From assembly GCA_044353855.1 (NCBI GenBank), contig JBILBF010000002.1, forward strand, positions 709,145 to 773,144: DNA of 64,000 nucleotides. The letters are read 5' to 3'. Origin of the DNA: UKL13-3 sp044353855. GTDB taxonomy: Bacteria; Bacteroidota; Bacteroidia; UKL13-3. This document shows positions 42,680 through 51,339 of this stretch, piece after piece. The first letter of the stretch is position 1; each line of letters starts with the position of its first letter. The notes below the pieces were generated by a model. It did no database searches and was not told the origin of the DNA. It was given only the letters and a program-made list of their open reading frames with translations. The position numbers were made by a program, and so were the translations under genes.

Positions 42680-44299
42680 TTAAGCCCTAATTACACCAGG
42701 TCTAAACTCCTTGGTTATCGGAGCATGATTGGCCGCTTCAATCCCCATCGAAATCCATTTGCGGGTATCAATTGGATCAATGATTGCATCCACCCATAAA
42801 CGTGCTGCTGCATAATAAGGTGAAGTTTGTTTGGTATATCTATCAGTAATTGTTTTAAGCAATTCAGCTTTGTCTTCATCCGTAATCGTTTTACCTTTTG
42901 CTTTTAACGAAGCTTCTTCAATTTGCAACAAAACTTTTGCAGCTTGTTCGCCACCCATCACGGCAATTTTAGCATTTGGCCATGCTGCAATCAAACGTGG
43001 ATCATAAGCTTTGCCACACATTGCATAATTTCCAGCTCCGTAACTATTACCCGTAATAATAGTAAACTTTGGCACTACCGAATTGGCTTGTGCATTTACC
43101 AATTTTGCTCCATCTTTTATAATGCCTCCATGTTCGCTACGGCTACCAACCATAAATCCTGTAACATCTTGCAAAAATAACAATGGAATTTTTTTCTGAT
43201 TACAGTTCATAATAAAATGTGCTGCTTTATCCGCTGAGTCGGAGTAAATAACACCACCAATTTGCATTTCAATTGGGTTATCGTTGGCGCTTTGTTTTGG
43301 CTTTTTAGCTTTTACAACCTGCCTATTGTTGGCCACAATACCCACAGCCCAACCTTCAATGCGAGCATAACCACAAGTAATGGTTTGTCCATATAATTCT
43401 TTGTAAGGATCAAAAGAATCTGCATCCACCAATCGCTCAATAATTTCCAATACATTAAAAGGCTTTGAGAAATTATTTACAGCTTCATATATATTGTCCA
43501 TAGCTTTTGCAGGAGCAACAGATTCAATTTTATTAAAACCAGCATTATCAAAATGGCCAATTTTATCCATTATACGTTTGATGCGATCCAAACAAGCTGC
43601 ATCGTTTTCAAACTTGTAATCGGTAACACCACTAATTTCGCAATGTGTGCTAGCCCCACCCAAAGTTTCGTTATCAATATCTTCTCCAATTGCGGCCTTT
43701 ACTAAGTAACTTCCTGCCAAAAATATCGAACCTGTTTTATCTACAATCATGGCTTCATCACTCATAATGGGTAAGTAAGCACCACCCGCAACACAACTTC
43801 CCATTATAGCAGCAATCTGTGTTATCCCCATCGAACTCATCATTGCATTATTGCGAAATATGCGTCCAAAATGTTCTTTGTCTGGAAAAATTTCATCTTG
43901 CATAGGCAAATAAACGCCTGCACTATCCACTAAATAAATAATAGGCAATTTGTTTTCCATCGAAATTTCTTGTGCGCGCAAATTCTTTTTACCACTAATG
44001 GGAAACCACGCTCCTGCTTTTACAGTTGCATCATTTGCTACTACTATACATTGCCTTCCACTAACATAACCCATTACCACCACAACACCGGCACTTGGGC
44101 ATCCGCCATGTTCTTCATACATTTCGTAACCTGCTAATGCTCCAATTTCTAACTTCGGTTTATCGGCATCCAACAAATAATTTACCCGCTCGCGAGCCAA
44201 CATTTTGCCTTTTTCTTTTTGTTTGGCAGCAGCTTTGGCTCCTCCTCCTTCGGCTATTTTTTCCAGTCGGTTTGTTAGTTCGGTTACTAATTCTTGCAT
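42680..44299 (-). CDS. Acyl-CoA carboxylase carboxyltransferase subunit (MccB-like)
   Basis: A 539-residue carboxyltransferase (crotonase-fold, biotin-dependent). The N-domain shows KMLARERVNYLLD, SAGVYLPMQDEIFPDKEHFGRIFRN, MGSCVAGGAYLPIMSDE and GGASTHCEISGVTDY; the C-domain shows LLFLQDVTGFMVGSRSEHGGIIKDGAKLV, GNSYGAGNYAMCGKAYDPRLIAAWPNAKIAVMGGEQAAKVL. These fit methylcrotonyl-CoA carboxylase beta better than propionyl- or acetyl-CoA carboxylase, so a role in leucine or isoprenoid degradation is likely; geranyl-CoA is an alternative. The biotin-carrier/carboxylase alpha subunit is not in the window. Together with IcmF it suggests branched-chain acyl-CoA catabolism. Confidence 0.9.
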   Translation of the reverse strand: MQELVTELTNRLEKIAEGGGAKAAAKQKEKGKMLARERVNYLLDADKPKLEIGALAGYEMYEEHGGCPSAGVVVVMGYVSGRQCIVVANDATVKAGAWFPISGKKNLRAQEISMENKLPIIYLVDSAGVYLPMQDEIFPDKEHFGRIFRNNAMMSSMGITQIAAIMGSCVAGGAYLPIMSDEAMIVDKTGSIFLAGSYLVKAAIGEDIDNETLGGASTHCEISGVTDYKFENDAACLDRIKRIMDKIGHFDNAGFNKIESVAPAKAMDNIYEAVNNFSKPFNVLEIIERLVDADSFDPYKELYGQTITCGYARIEGWAVGIVANNRQVVKAKKPKQSANDNPIEMQIGGVIYSDSADKAAHFIMNCNQKKIPLLFLQDVTGFMVGSRSEHGGIIKDGAKLVNAQANSVVPKFTIITGNSYGAGNYAMCGKAYDPRLIAAWPNAKIAVMGGEQAAKVLLQIEEASLKAKGKTITDEDKAELLKTITDRYTKQTSPYYAAARLWVDAIIDPIDTRKWISMGIEAANHAPITKEFRPGVIRA

Positions 44300-44422
44300 G
44301 TGTAATTTATTGGCTAATGAATAAGCTGATAAAAATGTATAATTAAGTTAAAGACTATAGGCTAAAAGCCAACATTCGTATTTCATACAAAACTATTATT
44401 CCATCACTAATTTCAAACTACA

Positions 44423-44453
44423 TTTGTGTGGTATCGAAAAAAACATATTTTTG
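44423..44453 (+). promoter_or_regulatory. Promoter of the SRP RNA (TTTG-N19-TATTTTTG)
   Basis: TTTG at 44423-44426, 19-nt spacer, TATTTTTG at 44446-44453. The RNA's paired 5' end begins at 44458, 4-5 nt downstream, so this site calibrates start-point distances for the other promoters. Confidence 0.78.
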
Positions 44454-44457
44454 CAGC

Positions 44458-44549
44458 GGCAAGTCTGGTACGACCAGCTCCTGCAGAATCCCCCAGGACA
44501 GGAATGTAGCAAGGGTAAGCGGTTGAGCGGTGCGATATTATGGCTTGCC
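44458..44549 (+). ncRNA. ffs: Bacterial small signal recognition particle RNA (4.5S)
   Basis: A 92-nt RNA whose ends pair (GGCAAG with CTTGCC). The conserved apical part reads CCCCCAGGACAGGAATGTAGC followed by AAGGGTAAGC, with the GGAA tetraloop and the asymmetric internal loop bound by Ffh. It closes with six T's directly after the terminal stem, so the outer stem also serves as terminator. The RNA forms SRP with Ffh and targets nascent membrane proteins to FtsY. It converges on the TonB-receptor gene; the two are 10 nt apart. Confidence 0.93.
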
Positions 44550-44559
44550 TTTTTTATGC

Positions 44560-47052
44560 TTAAAATTTAGCAATCAACCTCAAATTTATTCTTCTTGCAG
44601 TGAGGTAATTTGGTACTGCCCAAGTGCGGGCTTCTACATCTTGAATCCAGAGATAAGAAATAACATTTTGCACGTCTAATAAGTTAAATACTTCTATTCC
44701 TATTTGTGCTGCTCTAAAATGTTTTTTCCACCCTTTCTTTTCTTTTGAATCATTTTCATCAATCAATATTTTTAAAAAACCAATATCTACCCTGCGGTAA
44801 CTTGGCATGGTTAGCGTATCTCCATATCGGTTTCTATCGGGTGGACCAAAAGGTAAACCACTTCCATATACTAAAGTTAATTGCATTCTGTAACTTGGAA
44901 AACTTGGTAAATAATCTTGAAACATCATACTCACAGTAACTCTTTGATCTGTAGGTCTGCGAACATATCCAGGGTTTATTCTAGCACCACTAGCGTTGGT
45001 TACAATTGCATCGCTTATTTTCTCTTTGGTATCCAACAAAGAAACGCTTAACCAACTTTCAGCTCCTTTTACAAACTCTCCATTTACACGCATATCCAAA
45101 CCTGTTGCATACCCACTAGATGTATTATTAGCGTAATAGCGAATACGAACATTATCGATTTCATAAGGAATTAAATTATCTAATTTTTTGTAATAACCTT
45201 CAGCAAAAAATTTAAAAGGTCTTCCCCAAGCTTTGAAGTTCATATCACCACCCACTATATAATGAATAGAGCGTTGCGCTTTAATAGTTGGATTTAAACT
45301 CCCACCAAAATTACGCATCTCGCGGTAAAAAGGTGGTTGGTAGTATACCCCAAATGCAGCTTTAAGTATGATATCTTTTTTAAGTTTGCCTTGCTGATTA
45401 CCGTTGTTAATAGATCGATTAAAAGTTCTATTAGGCTCAAATGAAAACTGAAACCTTGGACTAATGACATTTTCTAGATTATAACTCCACCAATTGCTTC
45501 TAATACCATACGTAATTCGCATATTACTCGACTTTTGTAATACTTGTGAATGTTGTACATATCCATTCAGGCGATAACTGTTAAGACTGTTTTGAGCATT
45601 TTGATAATCGAGCAATTCGATTTCACCATTTACTAAAGTTGGTTTTGAAAAGCCTAATGAATCAATATATTGCCACTCATTTAAGTTGTCGTTAATTTGT
45701 TCTACTTGTACCTGAGCACCCCATTGTAAAGTATTATTACCATAATGATGTGTTCCTCTATGACCAGCATTAAAAACCAAAGCATTCAATTCATTCCTAG
45801 CATTATTTAAAAAATATCCAACTCCTTTGCTTGCTTTCGATTTTCCAAAATTATCACTCCCAAAATCTGTTTCTACTTCTTCTAAACGATAAGCACCTTC
45901 TAAAGTAAAAAACTCACGTTCGTTGCTTACAAAAAGTGAAGAATACAATTTTAACTGAGTACGTTGTCTAGGCTGATAATTAAGAGATACTGCACCAATA
46001 GCTGTTTTATATTCCATCAAATCCGAACCGTTAAAAAAGATTCGCAAAGCCAATGCTTGTTTTACTGTTCCAAAAACTGTTTCACGAGATTCGGGTACAA
46101 CCAGAAATTTATTTTGAGCATAACTACCTAAGAAACTTACACTCAAATTATCTTTTAAATGATAGGTGAGTAACGTTTGAATATCAGTATACGAAGGCTG
46201 GTAGTTACCTTTAGTATCAAGCGTTCCTACAAGGTATTGATTGGTCCAATAACGAGCGCCAACTAAATAAGTAAAGCGCTTATTTGATGATGAACCCTCT
46301 AAATGTGCAATTACACCCATCAAACTTATGTTTACAGACGATTTTATTTTTTTAGGCTTTTTATATTGAATATCGAGAACGGATGAAAGCTTATCACCAT
46401 AACGTGCTTCAAATCCTCCAGCACTAAATTTTATATTTTCTACTAAATCAGTATGTATAAAACTAAGCCCTTCTTGCTGCCCACTGCGAGGTAAGAAAGG
46501 GCGGTAAATTTCAATATCGTTAACATAAATTAAATTCTCATCATAATTCCCGCCCCTTACATTGTATTGCGAACTCAATTCATTATTGGAAACCACCCCT
46601 GGTAAGGTCTTAAGTATAGATTCAAAACTTCCAGATGCATTGGGTAAGTTTGTCACCGTTTTAGGATCAATCGTTTGCATGCTCACTTTATCTCTATCAC
46701 GCTCTTCGCTAATTACAACTTCAGTGAGCCCAATACCATAATCCATTTTTACATTTAATTCATATTTTTCATTGGGAAGCAATGCTTTAACCGAAATTTT
46801 TTTAGACGGACGACCAGTATAGGAAATACCAATTTCTAATGGTGATTCTGCGGGCACGGATAATTGAAAATAGCCTTTTTCAGATGAAATAGTAAGTTGA
46901 CTAGTTCCGATAGCCGTAATATTAACATCGGCAATGGTTCTACCAATCGAGTCTCGAATAACACCATAAATAACTGCATTTTTTTGTGCCTGAACATTGG
47001 AAGTCCAATACAAGCAGAGGAGTAAAAACAGAAAATGCTTTTTGTACATCAA
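44560..47052 (-). CDS. TonB-dependent receptor with carboxypeptidase-like N-domain
   Basis: An 830-residue outer-membrane receptor. After the signal peptide (FLFLLLCLYWTSNVQAQ) comes a carboxypeptidase D regulatory-like beta-sandwich (about 24-110: AVIYGVIRDSIGRTIADVNI, GYFQLSVPA), then the plug (about 120-230: GSFESILKTLPGVVSNNELSSQYNVRGGNYDEN, IYVNDIEIYRPF, VENIKFSAGGFEARYGDKLSSVLDI) and a 22-strand barrel ending RINLRLIAKF. The TonB box is not clear. No SusD-like lipoprotein adjoins it, so this is not a polysaccharide-utilisation pair; the substrate is unknown. It starts 17 nt after rpe, so read-through is likely. Confidence 0.92.
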   Translation of the reverse strand: MMYKKHFLFLLLCLYWTSNVQAQKNAVIYGVIRDSIGRTIADVNITAIGTSQLTISSEKGYFQLSVPAESPLEIGISYTGRPSKKISVKALLPNEKYELNVKMDYGIGLTEVVISEERDRDKVSMQTIDPKTVTNLPNASGSFESILKTLPGVVSNNELSSQYNVRGGNYDENLIYVNDIEIYRPFLPRSGQQEGLSFIHTDLVENIKFSAGGFEARYGDKLSSVLDIQYKKPKKIKSSVNISLMGVIAHLEGSSSNKRFTYLVGARYWTNQYLVGTLDTKGNYQPSYTDIQTLLTYHLKDNLSVSFLGSYAQNKFLVVPESRETVFGTVKQALALRIFFNGSDLMEYKTAIGAVSLNYQPRQRTQLKLYSSLFVSNEREFFTLEGAYRLEEVETDFGSDNFGKSKASKGVGYFLNNARNELNALVFNAGHRGTHHYGNNTLQWGAQVQVEQINDNLNEWQYIDSLGFSKPTLVNGEIELLDYQNAQNSLNSYRLNGYVQHSQVLQKSSNMRITYGIRSNWWSYNLENVISPRFQFSFEPNRTFNRSINNGNQQGKLKKDIILKAAFGVYYQPPFYREMRNFGGSLNPTIKAQRSIHYIVGGDMNFKAWGRPFKFFAEGYYKKLDNLIPYEIDNVRIRYYANNTSSGYATGLDMRVNGEFVKGAESWLSVSLLDTKEKISDAIVTNASGARINPGYVRRPTDQRVTVSMMFQDYLPSFPSYRMQLTLVYGSGLPFGPPDRNRYGDTLTMPSYRRVDIGFLKILIDENDSKEKKGWKKHFRAAQIGIEVFNLLDVQNVISYLWIQDVEARTWAVPNYLTARRINLRLIAKF

Positions 47053-47069
47053 TACGAGTGAAACGAATT

Positions 47070-47744
47070 TTATGCTTGTTGAGTATGCGTTGCTAATTTC
47101 TTTAAAGTAGCAATGGTTGCAATTGGATCAGATGAAGAAAAAACATAATTACCAGCAACCAATACATCTGCACCTGCAGCCAATAATTTAGGAGCAGTGA
47201 TATTATTTACACCTCCATCAATCTCTATTAAGCAATGACTATTTTGTTGTAAAATCATTTCCTTTAATTCGGCACATTTTGAATAGGTACGTTCTATAAA
47301 TTGTTGTCCACCAAAGCCTGGGTTAACACTCATCATGCATACCAAATCAGCATCTGCAATAATATCTTTTAACAATGAAACGGGTGTGTGCGGATTAATG
47401 GCAACACCTGCTTTCATCCCTTCGGCTTTGATAGCTTGTAAGGTACGGTGCAAATGGGTTGATGCTTCGATATGAACCGATAATACAGCAGCTCCAGCCT
47501 CTTTAAATTCTTTGATATAACGCTCAGGTTGTACAATCATTAAATGCACATCAAGAGGCTTATTTGCATATTTATGTACTGCTTTTTGAACAGGAAAACC
47601 AAACGAAATATTAGGCACAAATACACCATCCATAATATCCACATGAAACCAATCTGCCTCGCTGCGGTTGATCATTTCTACATCGCGTTGTAAATTGGCA
47701 AAATCTGCCGAAAGAATGGAAGGTGCTATTATTGGACTAGTCAT
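47070..47744 (-). CDS. rpe: Ribulose-phosphate 3-epimerase
   Basis: A 224-residue TIM-barrel enzyme interconverting ribulose 5-phosphate and xylulose 5-phosphate in the pentose phosphate pathway. Metal ligands and catalytic residues are in place: IAPSILSADF at 6-15, H34 and D36 in WFHVDIMDG, H67 in LDVHLMI, NPGFGGQQFI (141-150) and D176 in IEIDGGVN. Length is standard. It lies 45 nt after gmhB and 17 nt before the TonB-receptor gene on the same strand. GmhB also acts on sugar phosphates, so the pair may share regulation. Confidence 0.96.
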   Translation of the reverse strand: MTSPIIAPSILSADFANLQRDVEMINRSEADWFHVDIMDGVFVPNISFGFPVQKAVHKYANKPLDVHLMIVQPERYIKEFKEAGAAVLSVHIEASTHLHRTLQAIKAEGMKAGVAINPHTPVSLLKDIIADADLVCMMSVNPGFGGQQFIERTYSKCAELKEMILQQNSHCLIEIDGGVNNITAPKLLAAGADVLVAGNYVFSSSDPIATIATLKKLATHTQQA

Positions 47745-47789
47745 AATGGGTGCAAATTAGGCATTTATCTGTAAAAAATATTGAACATA

Positions 47790-48275
47790 TTACTTCAAAA
47801 AAGATTCAATTAAATATCCCCAATCTTCGTTCTCTTGAATTAGATATCCTTTAATACCGGCTCCTTCTGCACATTCTATATCCCGTTGTTTATCTCCAAT
47901 AAAAATAGATTGCACTGCTTCAATTTGGTGTTTAGCAACCGCTTTTTGTGCGAGCAACGAACCTGGCTTACGGCACAAACATTCGCCAAAATCAGGATGG
48001 TGTGGACAATAATATACTTCAGTAATTTTTCCACCTGCTTGTTCCACCTCTTTGTGCATGTGGATATGCATTTCTTCCAATGCTAATTTAGTATACATAC
48101 CTTTGGCAATACCGCCTTGATTGGTAATGACGATAACTTTTACCCCTTTATGATGAAGAGCAGCAATATACTTAACTGCATGTGGAAGTAATTTAAAATC
48201 CTCTTTTCGTTTAATGTAATCGCCAATTTCTTGATTGATCACTCCATCTCTATCTAAAAATACGGCTTTACTCAT
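47790..48275 (-). CDS. gmhB: D-glycero-D-manno-heptose-1,7-bisphosphate 7-phosphatase
   Basis: A 161-residue HAD-IIIA phosphatase. Motif 1 is FLDRDGVIN (nucleophile D8, acid D10), motif 2 VITNQGG, and motif 4 FIGDKQRDIECA. The zinc loop YYCPHHPDFGECLCRKPG supplies C90, H92, C99 and C101, which defines the GmhB subfamily. It removes the C7 phosphate in ADP-heptose synthesis for the LPS inner core. Other heptose genes are not in the window. A histidinol-phosphatase activity (HisB-N) is the alternative for this subfamily. Confidence 0.92.
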   Translation of the reverse strand: MSKAVFLDRDGVINQEIGDYIKRKEDFKLLPHAVKYIAALHHKGVKVIVITNQGGIAKGMYTKLALEEMHIHMHKEVEQAGGKITEVYYCPHHPDFGECLCRKPGSLLAQKAVAKHQIEAVQSIFIGDKQRDIECAEGAGIKGYLIQENEDWGYLIESFLK

Positions 48276-48325
48276 ATGCTGATTATTTTATTATTTTGAG
48301 TTATAATTGAATAAAATTTATTGCT

Positions 48326-49048
48326 TTGGACAAAAAAATCGTCATCATTCCTACCTACAATGAAAAGGAAAATATCGAAGCTATTATTCGAAAAGTTTTT
48401 TCATTGTCTATTTCTTTTGATATTCTGATTGTTGACGATGGATCACCTGATGGTACCGGACAGATAGTGAAAACATTACAACAAGAATTTCCTTTGTTAA
48501 ACATTATGGAACGTAGCGAAAAAAACGGATTAGGTACCGCTTATATTGCTGGTTTTAAATGGTGTTTGGAAAAAGGATATGATTATATTTTTGAAATGGA
48601 TGCAGATTTTTCACACAACCCAGATGATTTAATACGATTATATGAAGGCTGCAAAAAGGGTGGCGATATGGCTATTGGTTCGCGTTATGTTACAGGTGTA
48701 AATGTTGTAAATTGGCCTATGAGTAGGGTGATGCTTTCATACTTTGCATCCAAATATGTGCGTATGATTACTAGCTTACCTATTCATGATACTACTGCTG
48801 GTTTTGTTTGTTTTAAAAGTGAAGTACTTAGAAAAATAAATTTAGACGATATTAAATTTCGTGGATATGCGTTTCAAATTGAGATGAAATTTACTGCCTG
48901 GAAACATGGCTTTAATTTAGTTGAAGTTCCAATTATTTTTACTGATAGAACTTTAGGCCAATCAAAAATATCCAATAATATAATTCGTGAAGCAGTATGG
49001 GGTGTTCTTGCTTTAAAAATTAAAAGCTGGTTTAAAACGTATAATTAA
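48326..49048 (+). CDS. Polyprenol monophosphomannose synthase-like glycosyltransferase (TTG start)
   Basis: A 240-residue GT2 protein of the DPM1 type, which moves mannose (or another hexose) from a nucleotide donor to polyprenyl phosphate at the cytoplasmic membrane. Motifs: VIIPTYNEKENIE (6-18), VDDGSPDGTG (36-45), LGTAYIAGFKWC (69-80), MDADFSHNPDDL (91-102), GSRYVTGV and a C-terminal FTDRTLGQSKIS. There is no C-terminal GtrA membrane domain. No ATG precedes motif 1 and the in-frame TGA at 48308 limits the start, so a TTG at 48326 (giving MDKKIVIIP) is the best initiator. Product could feed GT-C enzymes for protein O-glycosylation, common in this phylum. Confidence 0.9.
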   Translation: MDKKIVIIPTYNEKENIEAIIRKVFSLSISFDILIVDDGSPDGTGQIVKTLQQEFPLLNIMERSEKNGLGTAYIAGFKWCLEKGYDYIFEMDADFSHNPDDLIRLYEGCKKGGDMAIGSRYVTGVNVVNWPMSRVMLSYFASKYVRMITSLPIHDTTAGFVCFKSEVLRKINLDDIKFRGYAFQIEMKFTAWKHGFNLVEVPIIFTDRTLGQSKISNNIIREAVWGVLALKIKSWFKTYN

Positions 49049-49196
49049 ATTTGTTCACCCTAGTAAATCAATACTATCAAAAGGTTTATTTAATAGAACT
49101 CTTAAGCTAACGATTTAAGTATTATCTCTCAAATTTGATATCACAGAGTATAATAATATTAACAGTAGGATTTATTTAAATGAAGTATATTCTAAT

Positions 49197-49234
49197 AAAA
49201 AAGGGTCGTTTCTTTAAAGAAACAACCCTTTTTT
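49197..49234. terminator. Bidirectional terminator downstream of atpC
   Basis: AAAAAAGGGTcGTTTCTTT/AAGAAACaACCCTTTTTT forms a long stem with one mismatch and T6 on each side, 18 nt past atpC and about 150 nt past the convergent glycosyltransferase. Confidence 0.9.
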
Positions 49235-49251
49235 GAAAATAGATGAAGTAC

Positions 49252-49482
49252 TTAAACAAGCACTACAATTTTATCATTTAAAACTTCAACAACACCACCA
49301 TTAATTTCTAATTGCTCATCGCCACTGGTACTTTTAATGTTGATAGCTCCTTTTTTTAAACTTGCTACCAAAGCAGCATGGTTATTTAATATTTGAAATG
49401 TGCCATCGGTACCTGGAAATATTACCGAAGTAACTATCCCTGAATACAACGTTTTATCGGGTGTTAAAATTTCTAATTGCAT
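49252..49482 (-). CDS. atpC: ATP synthase F1 epsilon subunit, N-domain only
   Basis: A 76-residue subunit of the F1 rotor stalk. It contains only the N-terminal beta-sandwich: MQLEILTPDKTLYSGIVTSVIFPGTDGTFQILNNHAALV and INGGVVEVLNDKIVVLV. The C-terminal two-helix domain that inhibits ATP hydrolysis in E. coli (total about 139 residues) is missing. No frameshift or remnant is visible after the stop; a terminator follows directly. Short epsilon subunits occur in other Bacteroidota. It lies 94 nt downstream of atpD in the same transcription unit, separate from the other ATP synthase genes, which are not in the window. Confidence 0.92.
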   Translation of the reverse strand: MQLEILTPDKTLYSGIVTSVIFPGTDGTFQILNNHAALVASLKKGAINIKSTSGDEQLEINGGVVEVLNDKIVVLV

Positions 49483-49576
49483 TATTTTTTTTGTTAATAG
49501 GTTGGTATGGTTAATGGATATGATCGTTTAAATGTTAAACCAACAATGACATTATTAGCCCAATCAACTGATTATT

Positions 49577-51085
49577 TTATCTGGTTTCAGCCAACATTTT
49601 TTCACCTTTTGCAATAGCTTCTTCTATACTTCCTACAAGATTAAATGATGCTTCGGGATATTGATCTACTTTTCCATCCATAATCATATTAAATCCTTTA
49701 ATAGTTTCTTCAATTGGCACTAATACTCCTTTTAGTCCAGTAAACTGTTCAGCAACGTGAAATGGCTGAGATAAGAAACGTTGTACACGTCTTGCACGCG
49801 AAACTGTTAACTTATCATCTTCTGAAAGTTCATCCATACCCAAAATGGCAATAATATCTTGCAATTCTTTGTACCGTTGTAAAATCATTTTTACACGTTG
49901 GGCACAGTTGTAATGAGCATCTCCTACTACTGCAGGTGTAAGAATTCTTGAAGTTGAATCCAATGGATCAACTGCAGGATATATTCCTAATTCCGCAATT
50001 TTACGACTTAATACGGTTGTAGCATCCAAATGCGCAAATGTTGTAGCCGGTGCTGGATCTGTTAAATCATCTGCAGGTACATAAACAGCCTGTACAGAAG
50101 TAATTGACCCACGCTTAGTTGAAGTAATTCGTTCTTGCATGGCTCCCATTTCAGAAGCCAATGTTGGTTGATACCCAACTGCTGAAGGCATACGTCCTAA
50201 TAAAGCCGAAACTTCAGAACCTGCTTGTGTAAAACGGAATATATTATCTACGAAGAAAAGAATATCACGTCCACCTGATTTTTCATCTCCATCACGGAAA
50301 TTTTCTGCAATAGTTAATCCAGATAATGCTACACGTGCACGAGCTCCTGGAGGCTCATTCATTTGTCCGAAAACAAAAGTTGCTTTACTTTCTTTTAATT
50401 GTTCGTAATCAATTTTATCTAAAGGCCACTCACCTTTTTCCATGCCGTGCATAAACTCCTCACCGTATTTTACAATTCCGGATTCAATCATCTCACGCAA
50501 CAAATCGTTTCCTTCGCGAGTACGTTCACCTACACCAGCAAATACCGAAAATCCATCATATGCCTTAGCAATATTGTTGATCAATTCTTGAATCAATACA
50601 GTTTTACCTACTCCCGCTCCACCAAACAATCCAATTTTACCTCCTTTTGCATAAGGCTCAATAAGATCAATTACTTTAATACCAGTATATAGTGGCTCAG
50701 CACTTGTCGATAAATCTTCAAAACGAGGAGGTGCTTGATGTATAGAACGACCACCATTCACTAAGGCTACTGGTTTCATACCATCTATTGCAGCTCCTAC
50801 TACATTAAACAATCGTCCACGCACTTCTTCTCCAATGGGCATTGATATAGGTGAACCTGAAAGAGATACTTCCATTCCACGTACCAATCCATCTGTTGAA
50901 TCCATTGCAATTGCACGAACCATGTTTTCCCCTAAATGTTGTTGACATTCCAAAATTACTTTGGTTCCATCTGGCTTAGAGATGTATAGGGCCTCGAGAA
51001 TTTTAGGTAACTTTTTGTTATCGTCAGTAAAACGAACATCCACTACTGGACCGATTACCTGTGCGATTACTCCTGCTTTTGACAT
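49577..51085 (-). CDS. atpD: ATP synthase F1 beta subunit
   Basis: The 502-residue catalytic subunit of F1. It carries the P-loop GGAGVGKT (155-162), GERTREGNDL (186-195), LSGLTIAENFRD, LFFVDNIFRFTQAGSEVSALLGRMPSAVGYQPTLASEMG and the DELSEDDK...RFLSQPFHVAEQFTG C-terminal region. Length is slightly above the 460-480 typical of proteobacteria, because of an insertion around 205-245 (GEEFMHGMEKGEWPLDKIDYEQLKESK), common in this phylum. It has its own promoter at 51121-51150 and is followed by atpC only. Confidence 0.98.
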   Translation of the reverse strand: MSKAGVIAQVIGPVVDVRFTDDNKKLPKILEALYISKPDGTKVILECQQHLGENMVRAIAMDSTDGLVRGMEVSLSGSPISMPIGEEVRGRLFNVVGAAIDGMKPVALVNGGRSIHQAPPRFEDLSTSAEPLYTGIKVIDLIEPYAKGGKIGLFGGAGVGKTVLIQELINNIAKAYDGFSVFAGVGERTREGNDLLREMIESGIVKYGEEFMHGMEKGEWPLDKIDYEQLKESKATFVFGQMNEPPGARARVALSGLTIAENFRDGDEKSGGRDILFFVDNIFRFTQAGSEVSALLGRMPSAVGYQPTLASEMGAMQERITSTKRGSITSVQAVYVPADDLTDPAPATTFAHLDATTVLSRKIAELGIYPAVDPLDSTSRILTPAVVGDAHYNCAQRVKMILQRYKELQDIIAILGMDELSEDDKLTVSRARRVQRFLSQPFHVAEQFTGLKGVLVPIEETIKGFNMIMDGKVDQYPEASFNLVGSIEEAIAKGEKMLAETR

Positions 51086-51120
51086 ATTAATATGATTTAT
51101 ATAATTCGAATTAAGAGCCG

Positions 51121-51150
51121 CAAAATTAACTTTTGTCGCGTAATTTCAAA
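51121..51150 (-). promoter_or_regulatory. Promoter of atpD (TTTG-N18-TAATTTTG)
   Basis: Minus strand: TTTG at 51150-51147, 18-nt spacer, TAATTTTG at 51128-51121. RNA start near 51116, with a leader of about 30 nt. Nothing else is apparent in the 254-nt gap between atpD and the thioesterase. Confidence 0.58.
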
Positions 51151-51339
51151 CCAATTCTTAATCCTATTTTGCGTTTATAAAGAGACTTTCGTCAGCTAAT
51201 TATTTAGAGCCTGATAGTGTGGCTATTGCACAATCAAATTGAAGCAATTTCTTTATGCACATGTTTAACTACTTCCCTTAAATACTTATAATCCTACAAC
51301 CCATTTGTAGTTTGATGTAAAACATTTTACTGTTTGCAT

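Noticed and set aside
42680..44299. Assignment of the carboxyltransferase as propionyl-CoA carboxylase partnering IcmF
   Set aside because: The FGRIFRN, GSCVAGGAYLPIMSDE and MGGEQAAKVL segments fit methylcrotonyl-CoA carboxylase beta better, and the two genes are 14 kb apart.
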